NCBI GenBank assembly: GCA_002449305.1
Contig: DKDI01000005.1
Coordinates: forward strand, 1-37,740
Source: Treponema sp. UBA6852
GTDB taxonomy: Bacteria > Spirochaetota > Spirochaetia > Treponematales > Treponemataceae
Direction: 5' to 3'
Length of the DNA: 37,740 nt
Shown one piece after another: positions 32,600-37,740 of this stretch. Numbering within the stretch: the stretch's first letter is position 1; the number at the start of each line of letters is the position of its first letter. The position numbers were made by a program, and so were the translations under genes. Below the pieces are notes generated by a model that was not told where the DNA came from, made no database searches, and saw only the letters and a program-made list of their open reading frames with translations.

Positions 32600-32647
32600 A
32601 ATTGATAACATTTACGTGCTGTTTTATGAGCGTAAATGTTATCAATT
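32600..32647. promoter_or_regulatory. Perfect 17-bp-arm inverted repeat
   Basis: AATTGATAACATTTACG (32600-32616) and its exact complement (32631-32647) are separated by 14 nt. It lies in the divergent region between the HU-like gene and the lysis-like cassette. It is long enough to bind a dimeric regulator or recombinase, or to form a strong RNA hairpin. No T-run follows on the plus strand. Confidence 0.75.
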
Positions 32648-32729
32648 TTGGCTTAGGATTTGGCTTTATCTTCTTGGAAAAGACTTTCGCATTAACTGCG
32701 CAAGCTAATATTTTTACAAGGAGGCGGCT

Positions 32730-32966
32730 ATGGAAAATGAGTTGCTTACAAAGCTCTACGGCGAGTTCTGCTCTATGCGTGGAGAAATGTGCGAGTTCAA
32801 GAACAGAACTCTTGAGCGTCTGGGGGCTCTGGAAACAAGCCTTAAAAAATCTTCCGCTGAAAAAACAGCAAGAGTTTGCCAGATTGTTTCTATTGGTACA
32901 GGAGCGATTGCCCTTGCTTCTGCCGGATTCGCTGTGTTGAAGACATTCTTGGGAGGCGCGGCATGA
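32730..32966 (+). CDS. Small coiled-coil plus membrane-helix protein (XhlA/holin-like layout)
   Basis: A 78-residue protein. The N-terminal ~45 residues are a charged amphipathic helix (MRGEMCEFKNRTLERLGALE). One transmembrane helix (~48-72, IVSIGTGAIALASAGFAVL) follows, and a Gly/Ala end. This layout matches XhlA-type phage lysis proteins, but I cannot confirm homology. A strong AGGAGG precedes the start. Its stop overlaps the next gene's start (ATGA). It is the first gene of a tight four-gene set with a peptidoglycan hydrolase. Confidence 0.72.
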   Translation: MENELLTKLYGEFCSMRGEMCEFKNRTLERLGALETSLKKSSAEKTARVCQIVSIGTGAIALASAGFAVLKTFLGGAA

Positions 32967-33358
32967 GGATTCAGCAAAAGTACTTTGAGGAACTAAGAAA
33001 ATTTGAGGGTGCGCCTTATGTGTGGGGCGGTTCTTCTCCAAGTGGAAGCGACTGTTCTGGCTCTGTATGCGATGCAGTAAGCCGTTCTCTTGGAATAAAC
33101 CTTCGCGTTACAGCAGATGAATTATATAGAAGATTTTTTACAGAAGATGTAAAAAGCTTTTGCGGCGCAAATTTTTTGTATGCGGCGTTCTTTCTTGATG
33201 CGCAGGACAGGGCGGTTCATGTGGCAGGCTGGTGCGGATCTTGCTATGTAAATGTTTCCAGGCTGGAAGAAAATAAATGCGGCGCATTGCGAAGCGAAAT
33301 AGAAATAAAGTCAATGTATTCTCACTTGAAGATGGTAAAAAGGGGGCTTGCTGTATGA
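32963..33358 (+). CDS. NlpC/P60-family peptidoglycan endopeptidase
   Basis: A 131-residue cysteine peptidase domain. YVWGGSSPSGSDCSGSV carries the nucleophile Cys31, with the usual (Y/F)xWGGxxPxxxDCSG form. The catalytic His is probably His86 in AVHVAGW. There is no signal peptide, as in phage endolysins that depend on a holin. The start ATG overlaps the upstream stop and the stop overlaps the downstream start, both as ATGA, so all three are translationally coupled. An upstream in-frame start at 32876 lies inside the previous gene and is rejected. It probably cleaves gamma-D-Glu-diamino-acid bonds. Confidence 0.85.
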   Translation: MRIQQKYFEELRKFEGAPYVWGGSSPSGSDCSGSVCDAVSRSLGINLRVTADELYRRFFTEDVKSFCGANFLYAAFFLDAQDRAVHVAGWCGSCYVNVSRLEENKCGALRSEIEIKSMYSHLKMVKRGLAV

Positions 33359-33777
33359 CAAAGATTGAAAGCATTGATTTTTCTTATGCAGAGCTTTTTC
33401 AGAATGTATTTAAAAGGCTGCTTCTTCTTGCAGGAAAACTTGCAGGGTACAAGGGATTTGCGGTTTTAATTGCGACAGTGCTTCTTAGGCTTGGATATAT
33501 AGGGGATGCGGTCTGGGCTTCTGTTGTGATTTCATCTCTTTGCGGGGCGGTTCTGCCAAAAGCTTTGGGAAGCTATGCCGCTATGGATTCATCTATGGAT
33601 GTAGGAGGTAAAGATAATGAGACATTCACGTATAATGCAAAAGGTATGCGCCGTGGTTCTAGTGCTAAACGCAGTTTTTCAGGCGAGTGCAGAAAAGTTG
33701 TTTCCAACGGAAAAAGCAGGATTAGAAGCGCAGTTAAAAACGCAGGACTTGCCGCTGAATCAGGCTTTGGGCAATGA
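33355..33777 (+). CDS. Holin-like membrane protein
   Basis: A 140-residue protein coupled by ATGA to the peptidase. The first ~85 residues hold two hydrophobic helices (~28-45 and ~52-72: FAVLIATVLLRLGY, WASVVISSLCGAVLP). The remaining ~60 residues are Ser/Gly/Lys-rich without clear structure, and the last 161 bases are shared with another frame. The membrane part fits a class II holin position and size. I do not recognise a specific family. The tail may be a passive extension that exists because the overlapped gene keeps the frame open. Confidence 0.65.
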   Translation: MTKIESIDFSYAELFQNVFKRLLLLAGKLAGYKGFAVLIATVLLRLGYIGDAVWASVVISSLCGAVLPKALGSYAAMDSSMDVGGKDNETFTYNAKGMRRGSSAKRSFSGECRKVVSNGKSRIRSAVKNAGLAAESGFGQ

Positions 33778-33988
33778 AAGCCTTGCAGCTGAGCTTGAAA
33801 GAATTCTTGAAGAAACGGTTGATGAAGCCTTGTTTTTGCAGCGGGAGGGACTTAAGGCGCAGTTTGAAAAAGAAAGCAGGCGCATTTTTAAAAGCCGCTC
33901 ATTCTGGAGAAAAACAGCCCTTTGCGAGCTTGCAGTTATTCTAGGAGCCGCATTTACAGGAGGCGTTATGTACAGGCTTAGAAACTAG
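33617..33988 (+). CDS. Signal-peptide and C-terminal-helix protein overlapping the holin-like gene
   Basis: A 123-residue protein starting inside the previous gene in another frame. Its ATG has a very good Shine-Dalgarno sequence (GGAGG at 33603-33607). It has an N-terminal hydrophobic segment (VCAVVLVLNAVFQASA), a charged helical middle (LAAELERILEETVDEALFL) and a C-terminal membrane helix (LAVILGAAFTGGVMY). Overlap of small lysis proteins in different frames recalls Rz/Rz1 spanins, though no sequence match is claimed. A role as third lysis component is inference. Confidence 0.65.
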   Translation: MRHSRIMQKVCAVVLVLNAVFQASAEKLFPTEKAGLEAQLKTQDLPLNQALGNESLAAELERILEETVDEALFLQREGLKAQFEKESRRIFKSRSFWRKTALCELAVILGAAFTGGVMYRLRN

Positions 33989-34358
33989 CAGAGAGTCCCC
34001 TGGCCTTGCCGGGGGGGGGTATCTTGCCAGTATCCGGCTTGACTATATAATCTATAGGAAAAATGTGATTTTTGTGATAATTTTTATTGGAATTTTGTGA
34101 TGAATCCTGTATTCTATGAATGTGGAATTCAAATATCCTGAATTTCGAGTTTTGATAAGAACAGTAATTTAAGTGTCATTCCCGTGCTGTGACACGGGAA
34201 TCTGTTGGAAATTTTCAATAGATTATCGGGTCAAGCCCGATAATGACATAAAATCATAAAACTCGAAGTTTGGGCTAAATATCCTACGCATCAAATAAGT
34301 TTCAACACCGCAAAATCTTTAGAATGCTTAAAATTCATAGATTCATACGAGGTTACCG
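33989..34358. other. Non-coding stretch with G-tract and dispersed palindromes
   Basis: This 370-base gap contains a run of nine G (34011-34019), a decayed REP-like copy near 34020-34060, and a clean pair of REP-like palindromes (34178-34244). I find no coding frame in it. Confidence 0.75.
34178..34244. repeat. REP-like palindrome pair
   Basis: ATTCCCGTG/CACGGGAAT (34178-34201, 6-nt loop) and ATTATCGGG/CCCGATAAT (34222-34244, 5-nt loop) are flanked by TGTC and GACA, so the whole pair is itself bounded by inverted ends. It is the best-preserved member of the family in this window. Confidence 0.85.
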
Positions 34359-34631
34359 ATGAAGAATGACAACGCGCTGTTTTACACTTGCAGCCTGATT
34401 GAATTTATCGGGCGCAGACAAAAGCAAAAAAGGGCATATATCGTAAACGCATTGGGAAAGAATGTTGTAAAAAGAATATATACTCATTCAGATGTTCTGC
34501 ACTGCGAGGTGATAGACAGCGTCGCGGAAGAATTTATAAAGCTGATTCTGACGCTGGACGATGACCCGCCGGGCGACTACAACGGAATAGCCAGAATGAA
34601 CGCATTGGATTGGCTGATTGGGGGAGATTGA
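34359..34631 (+). CDS. 90-aa protein of unknown function (repeated gene)
   Basis: A 90-residue soluble protein, with FYTCSLIEFIGRRQKQKRA and THSDVLHCEVIDSVAEEFIK as its most conserved-looking parts. The layout recalls short DUF3791-like proteins that pair with DUF3990 proteins, but the match is not secure. The leader and first 53 coding bases recur identically at 37677-37740, so at least two copies exist in tandem islands. GAGG at 34349-34352 may serve as Shine-Dalgarno sequence. A following frame (GTG 34651) begins plausibly but is cut short. Confidence 0.65.
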   Translation: MKNDNALFYTCSLIEFIGRRQKQKRAYIVNALGKNVVKRIYTHSDVLHCEVIDSVAEEFIKLILTLDDDPPGDYNGIARMNALDWLIGGD

Positions 34632-34650
34632 GTTTTTAAGAGAAACAACG

Positions 34651-34782
34651 GTGAACGACAAGGCAAAAACTGTCTACACGGCTGACAATTTTGAAATTGT
34701 TTACTTTGATATACAATTTTTACTAATTTTTGTTTATTGGACTATACAATTTAATTTTATGATGTATAATATTGATATATGA
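34651..34782 (+). pseudogene. Possible truncated partner gene of the 90-aa protein
   Basis: GTG 34651 opens a 43-codon frame whose first ~20 residues (AKTVYTADNFEIVYFDI) look protein-like. They faintly recall the start of DUF3990-type proteins. The rest (FLLIFVYWTIQFN) is AT-rich promoter-like sequence. It could be the 5' stub of a gene deleted when the ATPase gene was placed here. Evidence is weak. Confidence 0.25.
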
Positions 34783-35990
34783 TAGATTATACAACCCTGA
34801 GTGAAGTATCAGCAAAAAGAATCAGGAATACAAAAGAATCTTTTGTGCGGTCAATTGATAATAAAATTAACTGGAATTCCCGGCTGATTGGAATTAAAGG
34901 CGCCAGAGGCTGCGGAAAGACAACACTGCTTCTTCAGCATCTAAAAAATAACTATATGGATTTAGTATCTTCAGGAAAAGCTCTCTTTGTAAGCCTTGAT
35001 AATATCTGGTTTGCAAAAAACTCATTGCTTGATCTTGCTGATTCTTTCTCAAAAAACGGCGGAAAAATTCTTTATTTAGATGAAGTCCATAGATATGAAG
35101 ACTGGCCTGTGTACATAAAAAATATTTATGATGATTATCCTGAGCTGCAGGTTGTTTTTACAGGCTCATCTCTTCTTCAAATTCTTGATGCGCGTGCGGA
35201 TTTAAGCCGCCGTCCTGCGATGTACAATATGCAGGGACTTTCCTTCAGGGAGTTTTTAAATATAAAAACAGGAAATGACTTTCAGGAATTGTCTTTAGAA
35301 GAAATTTTGCAGAATCATTCAAGACATGCTTTTGATATTTGCGGAAAAGTAAAACCGTTTGAATATTTTGATGAATATCTAAAGACCGGATATTATCCTT
35401 TTTTCATGGAAGGATTGGATTCTTACTACATGAAGCTAGAGGAAACCGTAAATATGATTTTGGATGTGGAGCTTCCGCTTTTGAGAAAAATAGAAATAGC
35501 CTATGTTCCCAAGATTAAGAAGCTTCTGGCGATAATTGCTGAAAGTTCGCCATTTATGCTGAATGTGTCAAAGCTCTCCGGTGCTATGGAGTTGAACCGG
35601 GCCACACTGCTTTCATACTTAAAAAGTCTTACGGATGCAAAATTGATTGATTCTTTATTTAAGGATTTAAAAGGGGTAAGTTCGCTTCAAAAACCTGATA
35701 AAATTTTTCTTGAAAATACAAACTTGATGTATTTATATCAGGGAGAAAATGTGGATAAAGGAAATGCGAGGGAAACTTTTTTGATTAACCAGCTTTCTTA
35801 TAATCAGACAGTAGAATTTTCAGATACAAGTGATTTCTTTGTAAACGGCAAATATACAATTGAATGTGGCGGAAAAAGCAAAACAGGAGAGCAAATAAAG
35901 AGTCTGAAAAATGCCTTTGTCGCAGCGGACGGAATTGAAGCTGGCAGCGGTTCTAAAATTCCATTGTGGCTGTTTGGGTTCTTGTATTAA
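34779..35990 (+). CDS. AAA ATPase (AAA_14/DUF4143 type), second copy class
   Basis: A 403-residue ATPase with Walker A GARGCGKTT (residues 41-49), Walker B ILYLDEVHRYEDWP, and the sensor segment VVFTGSS. A winged-helix region (KLSGAMELNRATLLSYLKSL) follows, then a short C-terminal part (YTIECGGKSKTGEQIKSL) in place of a full nuclease-like DUF4143 tail. It is clearly different in sequence from the minus-strand ATPase at 30101-31333, so not a recent duplicate. TATAAT (34765-34770) ends 8 bases before the ATG, with no Shine-Dalgarno sequence. Members occur alone or near surface and mobile genes. The role is unknown. Confidence 0.82.
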   Translation: MIDYTTLSEVSAKRIRNTKESFVRSIDNKINWNSRLIGIKGARGCGKTTLLLQHLKNNYMDLVSSGKALFVSLDNIWFAKNSLLDLADSFSKNGGKILYLDEVHRYEDWPVYIKNIYDDYPELQVVFTGSSLLQILDARADLSRRPAMYNMQGLSFREFLNIKTGNDFQELSLEEILQNHSRHAFDICGKVKPFEYFDEYLKTGYYPFFMEGLDSYYMKLEETVNMILDVELPLLRKIEIAYVPKIKKLLAIIAESSPFMLNVSKLSGAMELNRATLLSYLKSLTDAKLIDSLFKDLKGVSSLQKPDKIFLENTNLMYLYQGENVDKGNARETFLINQLSYNQTVEFSDTSDFFVNGKYTIECGGKSKTGEQIKSLKNAFVAADGIEAGSGSKIPLWLFGFLY

Positions 35991-36042
35991 AACTAAAACA
36001 TAAAATGTGATAGCTTTAGCTTTTAACGCTCATAAAATGTGT

Positions 36043-36071
36043 AAATCTTTACTTGTCAATAAGAAAGATTT
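36043..36071. promoter_or_regulatory. Inverted repeat at the -35 of the lipoprotein promoter
   Basis: AAATCTTT (36043-36050) and AAAGATTT (36064-36071) with a 13-nt spacer. The right arm touches the TTGACA box, a typical operator position. Confidence 0.4.
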
Positions 36072-36099
36072 TGACAGCATGGCAGAAATATTCTACAAT
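36071..36099 (+). promoter_or_regulatory. Promoter P1 of the SUMF1 lipoprotein
   Basis: Consensus TTGACA (36071-36076), 17-nt spacer and TACAAT (36094-36099). Confidence 0.7.
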
Positions 36100-36116
36100 A
36101 AAACAGTAACTACTGC

Positions 36117-36145
36117 TTGACAAATAGAAAAGGGAGAAACACAAT
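36117..36145 (+). promoter_or_regulatory. Promoter P2 of the SUMF1 lipoprotein
   Basis: A second TTGACA (36117-36122), 17-nt spacer and CACAAT (36140-36145). Its start site would fall at the first heptanucleotide repeat unit. Confidence 0.55.
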
Positions 36146-36150
36146 CTTGT

Positions 36151-36199
36151 CAGAACTCAGAACTCAGAACTCAGAACTCAGAACTCAGAATTCAGAATA
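36151..36199. repeat. Heptanucleotide tandem repeat
   Basis: Five perfect CAGAACT units, then CAGAATT and CAGAATA, seven units in total. It sits at the start of the lipoprotein mRNA leader. Such repeats change length by slipped-strand mispairing. Confidence 0.9.
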
Positions 36200-36238
36200 G
36201 AAATACTGTCTTCAGGCGGTTATATAAAAAATAAAACG

Positions 36239-36298
36239 AAGACCGTTGTATTGCGGCGTGCAAAAATTTGTGCGCCGGCAGTGCAGCGGTCTTTTTTT
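36239..36298 (+). terminator. 24-bp terminator hairpin in the lipoprotein leader
   Basis: AAGACCG...CGGTCTT closes a stem of about 24 pairs (36239-36262 with 36269-36293, one bulged base at 36277, 6-nt loop) and is followed by seven T. Five pairs are G-U in plus-strand RNA, which would be mismatches in minus-strand RNA, so it functions as plus-strand RNA. It ends 30 bases before the ATG, the position of an attenuator. Confidence 0.8.
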
Positions 36299-36327
36299 GT
36301 TTAAAAAATTTTTTTAGGGAGAAAGAT

Positions 36328-37281
36328 ATGAAAAAATCTAGAATGTTTGCCGTGCTTGCGGCAATGACGATGGGACTTGCATTTTTTGGCTGCAGCAATG
36401 GCGATAGCGACAGCGACACTTTCGGCGGCGGCTCAGAGAGCGGCACTACCGGCGGTTCTTCTTCCGGCAGCATCGAGCCGTTTGCGGAAAACTTTGTAAA
36501 AATCCCTGCCGCTTCGATTGCCGGAACAGAAACTTGGACTCCGGCATCAGACGTATTTGTAAGCGGACGCAAGCTTGAAATCGCCTCGTTCTACATGAGC
36601 GATCATGAGGTAACATGCGGAGAATACAAGGCTCTCATGGGAAGCGACCCAAGCACTGCCAACGCTTACGACAAGGACGGAAACGAGCTTACAGGCGATG
36701 ATGTAAAAAACAACCCTGTAAATTGCATCAGCTGGTATGCCGCGCTTGTATACTGCAACAAGCTTTCTATGAAAGAAGGCTTTACACCTTGCTATGCAAT
36801 CGGCGGAGAAACAGACCCAAGCAAATGGGGAAGTGTTCCGACATCGAACAACAGCACATGGAATGCCGCGACGTGCGACTTTACAGCAGACGGCTACCGC
36901 CTGCCGACAGAGGCAGAGTGGGAATGGGCTGCGCGCGGCGGTGAAAACTACACCTATGCTGGAAGCGACGATATAGATGAGGTGGCTTGGTATACAACCA
37001 ATACGAGCAATACAGGAACAAGGGATGTAAAGACCAAAAAGGCAAACGGCTATGGACTTTACGACATGAGCGGAAACGTATGGGAATGGTGCTGGGACTG
37101 GTATGGTAGCATATCAAGTGGCACGGTAAGTACAGGCCCGGCGTCGGGCTCTATCCGCTGTCAGCGCGGTGGTTCTTGGAACTACGGCGCCGACCTCGCT
37201 CAGGTTGCCTGCCGGAGCTACTACAACCCGAGCGGCAGCTACGGCTGCTATGGCTTCCGCCTTGTTCGCAACGCCAACTAG
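36328..37281 (+). CDS. SUMF1/FGE-domain lipoprotein, candidate DGR target (TvpA-like)
   Basis: A 317-residue predicted lipoprotein. The N-terminal signal MKKSRMFAVLAAMTMGLAFF leads to Cys22, then a Ser/Gly/Asp-rich linker. From ~residue 50 a formylglycine-generating-enzyme-type C-type-lectin fold is seen (FYMSDHEVTCGEYKALMG, NPVNCISWYAALVYCN, YRLPTEAEWEWAARGG, GLYDMSGNVWEWCWD). The C-terminal ~37 residues (281-317; RGGSW ... GFRLV) have the frame of DGR variable regions. 25 of the 33 codons after that Trp end in C, unlike the rest of the window. AGGGAGAAAG supports the start. An upstream in-frame start at 36268 lies in the terminator hairpin and is rejected. Treponema denticola TvpA is the closest known concept. 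An ordinary SUMF1 protein is the alternative. Confidence 0.8.
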   Translation: MKKSRMFAVLAAMTMGLAFFGCSNGDSDSDTFGGGSESGTTGGSSSGSIEPFAENFVKIPAASIAGTETWTPASDVFVSGRKLEIASFYMSDHEVTCGEYKALMGSDPSTANAYDKDGNELTGDDVKNNPVNCISWYAALVYCNKLSMKEGFTPCYAIGGETDPSKWGSVPTSNNSTWNAATCDFTADGYRLPTEAEWEWAARGGENYTYAGSDDIDEVAWYTTNTSNTGTRDVKTKKANGYGLYDMSGNVWEWCWDWYGSISSGTVSTGPASGSIRCQRGGSWNYGADLAQVACRSYYNPSGSYGCYGFRLVRNAN

Positions 37282-37293
37282 CGTTGGCTAGTT
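37276..37293. promoter_or_regulatory. Hairpin directly after the variable-region candidate
   Basis: AACTAGC/GCTAGTT (7 bp, loop GTTG) spans the stop codon. An alternative GCCAAC/GTTGGC stem (37273-37288) overlaps it. Inverted repeats just downstream of the variable region are a known feature of several DGRs. Confidence 0.6.
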
Positions 37294-37687
37294 CTGCAAG
37301 GAAATTATTTTACAGCTTCCGCCTGCGCGGAAGTGCGAATCCGCGCAGTAACCCTATATGGGTGCAGAAAGAAGGCGCAGGCCTTGCAAGCGGAGCCGCG
37401 GCAGCGGGCGAAGTGGCTAGGCTGGAACATTTCCTCAGAAAAAATCGGAGTGCTAAAAACCACGCGCAGCCGTATGAAGTCCAAACTGAGCCAGATTGAA
37501 AACGACTTTATGCACGGACGTTCAACCCTAAAAAAATCCCTTGAGCGAAAAACCGCCGTTTATGCTGCAAGAGTTCTGTAGCGCAAAAGGGCAGGAGTAC
37601 AAGAACACAGCCTTTGCTTTAAATATATTGCCAATCATGTTAAAATAATTCCATGAGTAATAAAATTCTATTTCATCGAGGTTACCG
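37282..37687. other. GC-rich stretch with hairpins and possible relic sequence
   Basis: This 406-base stretch is GC-richer than its neighbours up to about 37480. It has two mutually exclusive hairpins: CTTCCGC/GCGGAAG (37316-37333) and CTGCGCGGA/TCCGCGCAG (37323-37348). A codon run at 37308-37340 reads FYSFRLRGSAN, close to the CYGFRLVRNAN end of the lipoprotein. A weak open frame follows. AT-rich leader sequence leads into the repeated gene at the right edge. Confidence 0.5.
37333..37581 (+). pseudogene. Unrecognised 82-codon frame, possible gene remnant
   Basis: GTG 37333 opens an 82-residue frame. The second half (KTTRSRMKSKLSQIENDFMH, STLKKSLERKTAVYAARVL) is basic, helical and codon-like for this genome, whereas the first half is GC-rich and atypical. 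WLGWNISSEKIG followed by a basic helix faintly recalls the segment after the palm domain of DGR reverse transcriptases, but no catalytic motif is present. There is no Shine-Dalgarno sequence. It may be a 3' remnant of a deleted gene or a chance frame. Confidence 0.3.
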
Positions 37688-37740
37688 ATGAAGAATGACA
37701 ACGCGCTGTTTTACACTTGCAGCCTGATTGAATTTATCGG
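37688..37740 (+). CDS. Second copy of the 90-aa protein gene (cut by window edge)
   Basis: The last 53 bases are the start of a gene identical so far to the one at 34359. Identity begins 11 bases upstream of the ATG (37677) and runs unbroken to the window end, 64 bases in all. The copy is complete only beyond the window. Confidence 0.8.
   Translation, partial: MKNDNALFYTCSLIEFI

Noticed and set aside
32434..33041. Frames of 168 and 162 codons on both strands over the region before the lysis cassette
   Set aside because: They cross the inverted repeat and shadow well-supported small genes with good ribosome sites.
36192..36572. 126-codon minus-strand frame across the lipoprotein leader
   Set aside because: It runs through the terminator hairpin and antisense to the signal peptide, and has no Shine-Dalgarno sequence.
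37176..37499. 107-codon plus-strand frame overlapping the lipoprotein 3' end
   Set aside because: Arg/Leu/Pro-rich composition of an out-of-frame GC-rich region. Only the short FYSFRLRGSAN stretch is of interest, noted separately.
1..37740. tRNA or rRNA genes
   Set aside because: I looked for tRNA-like T-loop and acceptor patterns and rRNA motifs in the gaps and found none. A covariance search would be more sensitive.

Overview
The window looks like chromosomal DNA of a host-associated spirochaete, most probably a Treponema-like species. This is inferred from gene content and style: AT-rich DNA with a clear low-GC codon bias, a FadL-like outer membrane protein, a SUMF1/TvpA-type surface lipoprotein, TPR and LamG proteins, two DUF4143-type ATPases and many relaxed start sites. 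No rRNA or tRNA gene was seen, so the species cannot be fixed.

Bases 1-29200 are ordinary core metabolism, nearly all on the + strand. In order: citramalate synthase and 3-isopropylmalate dehydrogenase (branched-chain amino acids); a hybrid histidine kinase; diaminopimelate decarboxylase; a bacteriohemerythrin; a ferrous iron operon (feoA-feoA-feoB plus two very small membrane proteins); a glycine riboswitch in front of an AGCS Na+/alanine-glycine symporter; a small membrane protein, ECF sigma factor and zinc-finger anti-sigma factor; glycogen debranching enzyme and glycogen phosphorylase, the latter with a palindromic operator in its promoter; a DMT permease; a FadL-like porin; uvrC (minus strand); a secreted LamG/FN3-like protein with a large TPR protein; and purE and purF.

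Bases 29200-34350 become accessory. They hold a LuxR-type regulator and a DUF4143 ATPase on the minus strand, an array of eight 22-bp repeats, an HU/DUF4469-like DNA-binding protein, and a compact phage-like lysis cassette (small coiled-coil/TM protein, NlpC/P60 peptidase, two overlapping membrane proteins). Several perfect long inverted repeats and dispersed REP-like palindromes lie between these genes.

Bases 34350-37740 form an apparent island unit. It starts with a 90-aa protein gene of unknown function whose first 64 bp (with leader) recur identically at the right edge of the window. It then carries a second DUF4143-type ATPase and a predicted lipoprotein with a formylglycine-generating-enzyme/C-type-lectin fold. 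The last ~37 codons of that lipoprotein look like the variable region of a diversity-generating retroelement (DGR) target: NNC codon bias, GGSW...GFRL frame, and a hairpin straight after the stop. Its leader has two good promoters, a heptanucleotide repeat and a 24-bp terminator hairpin just before the start codon. No reverse transcriptase or template repeat is visible here, so it would be a remote or orphan target. This is the most interesting locus in the window.
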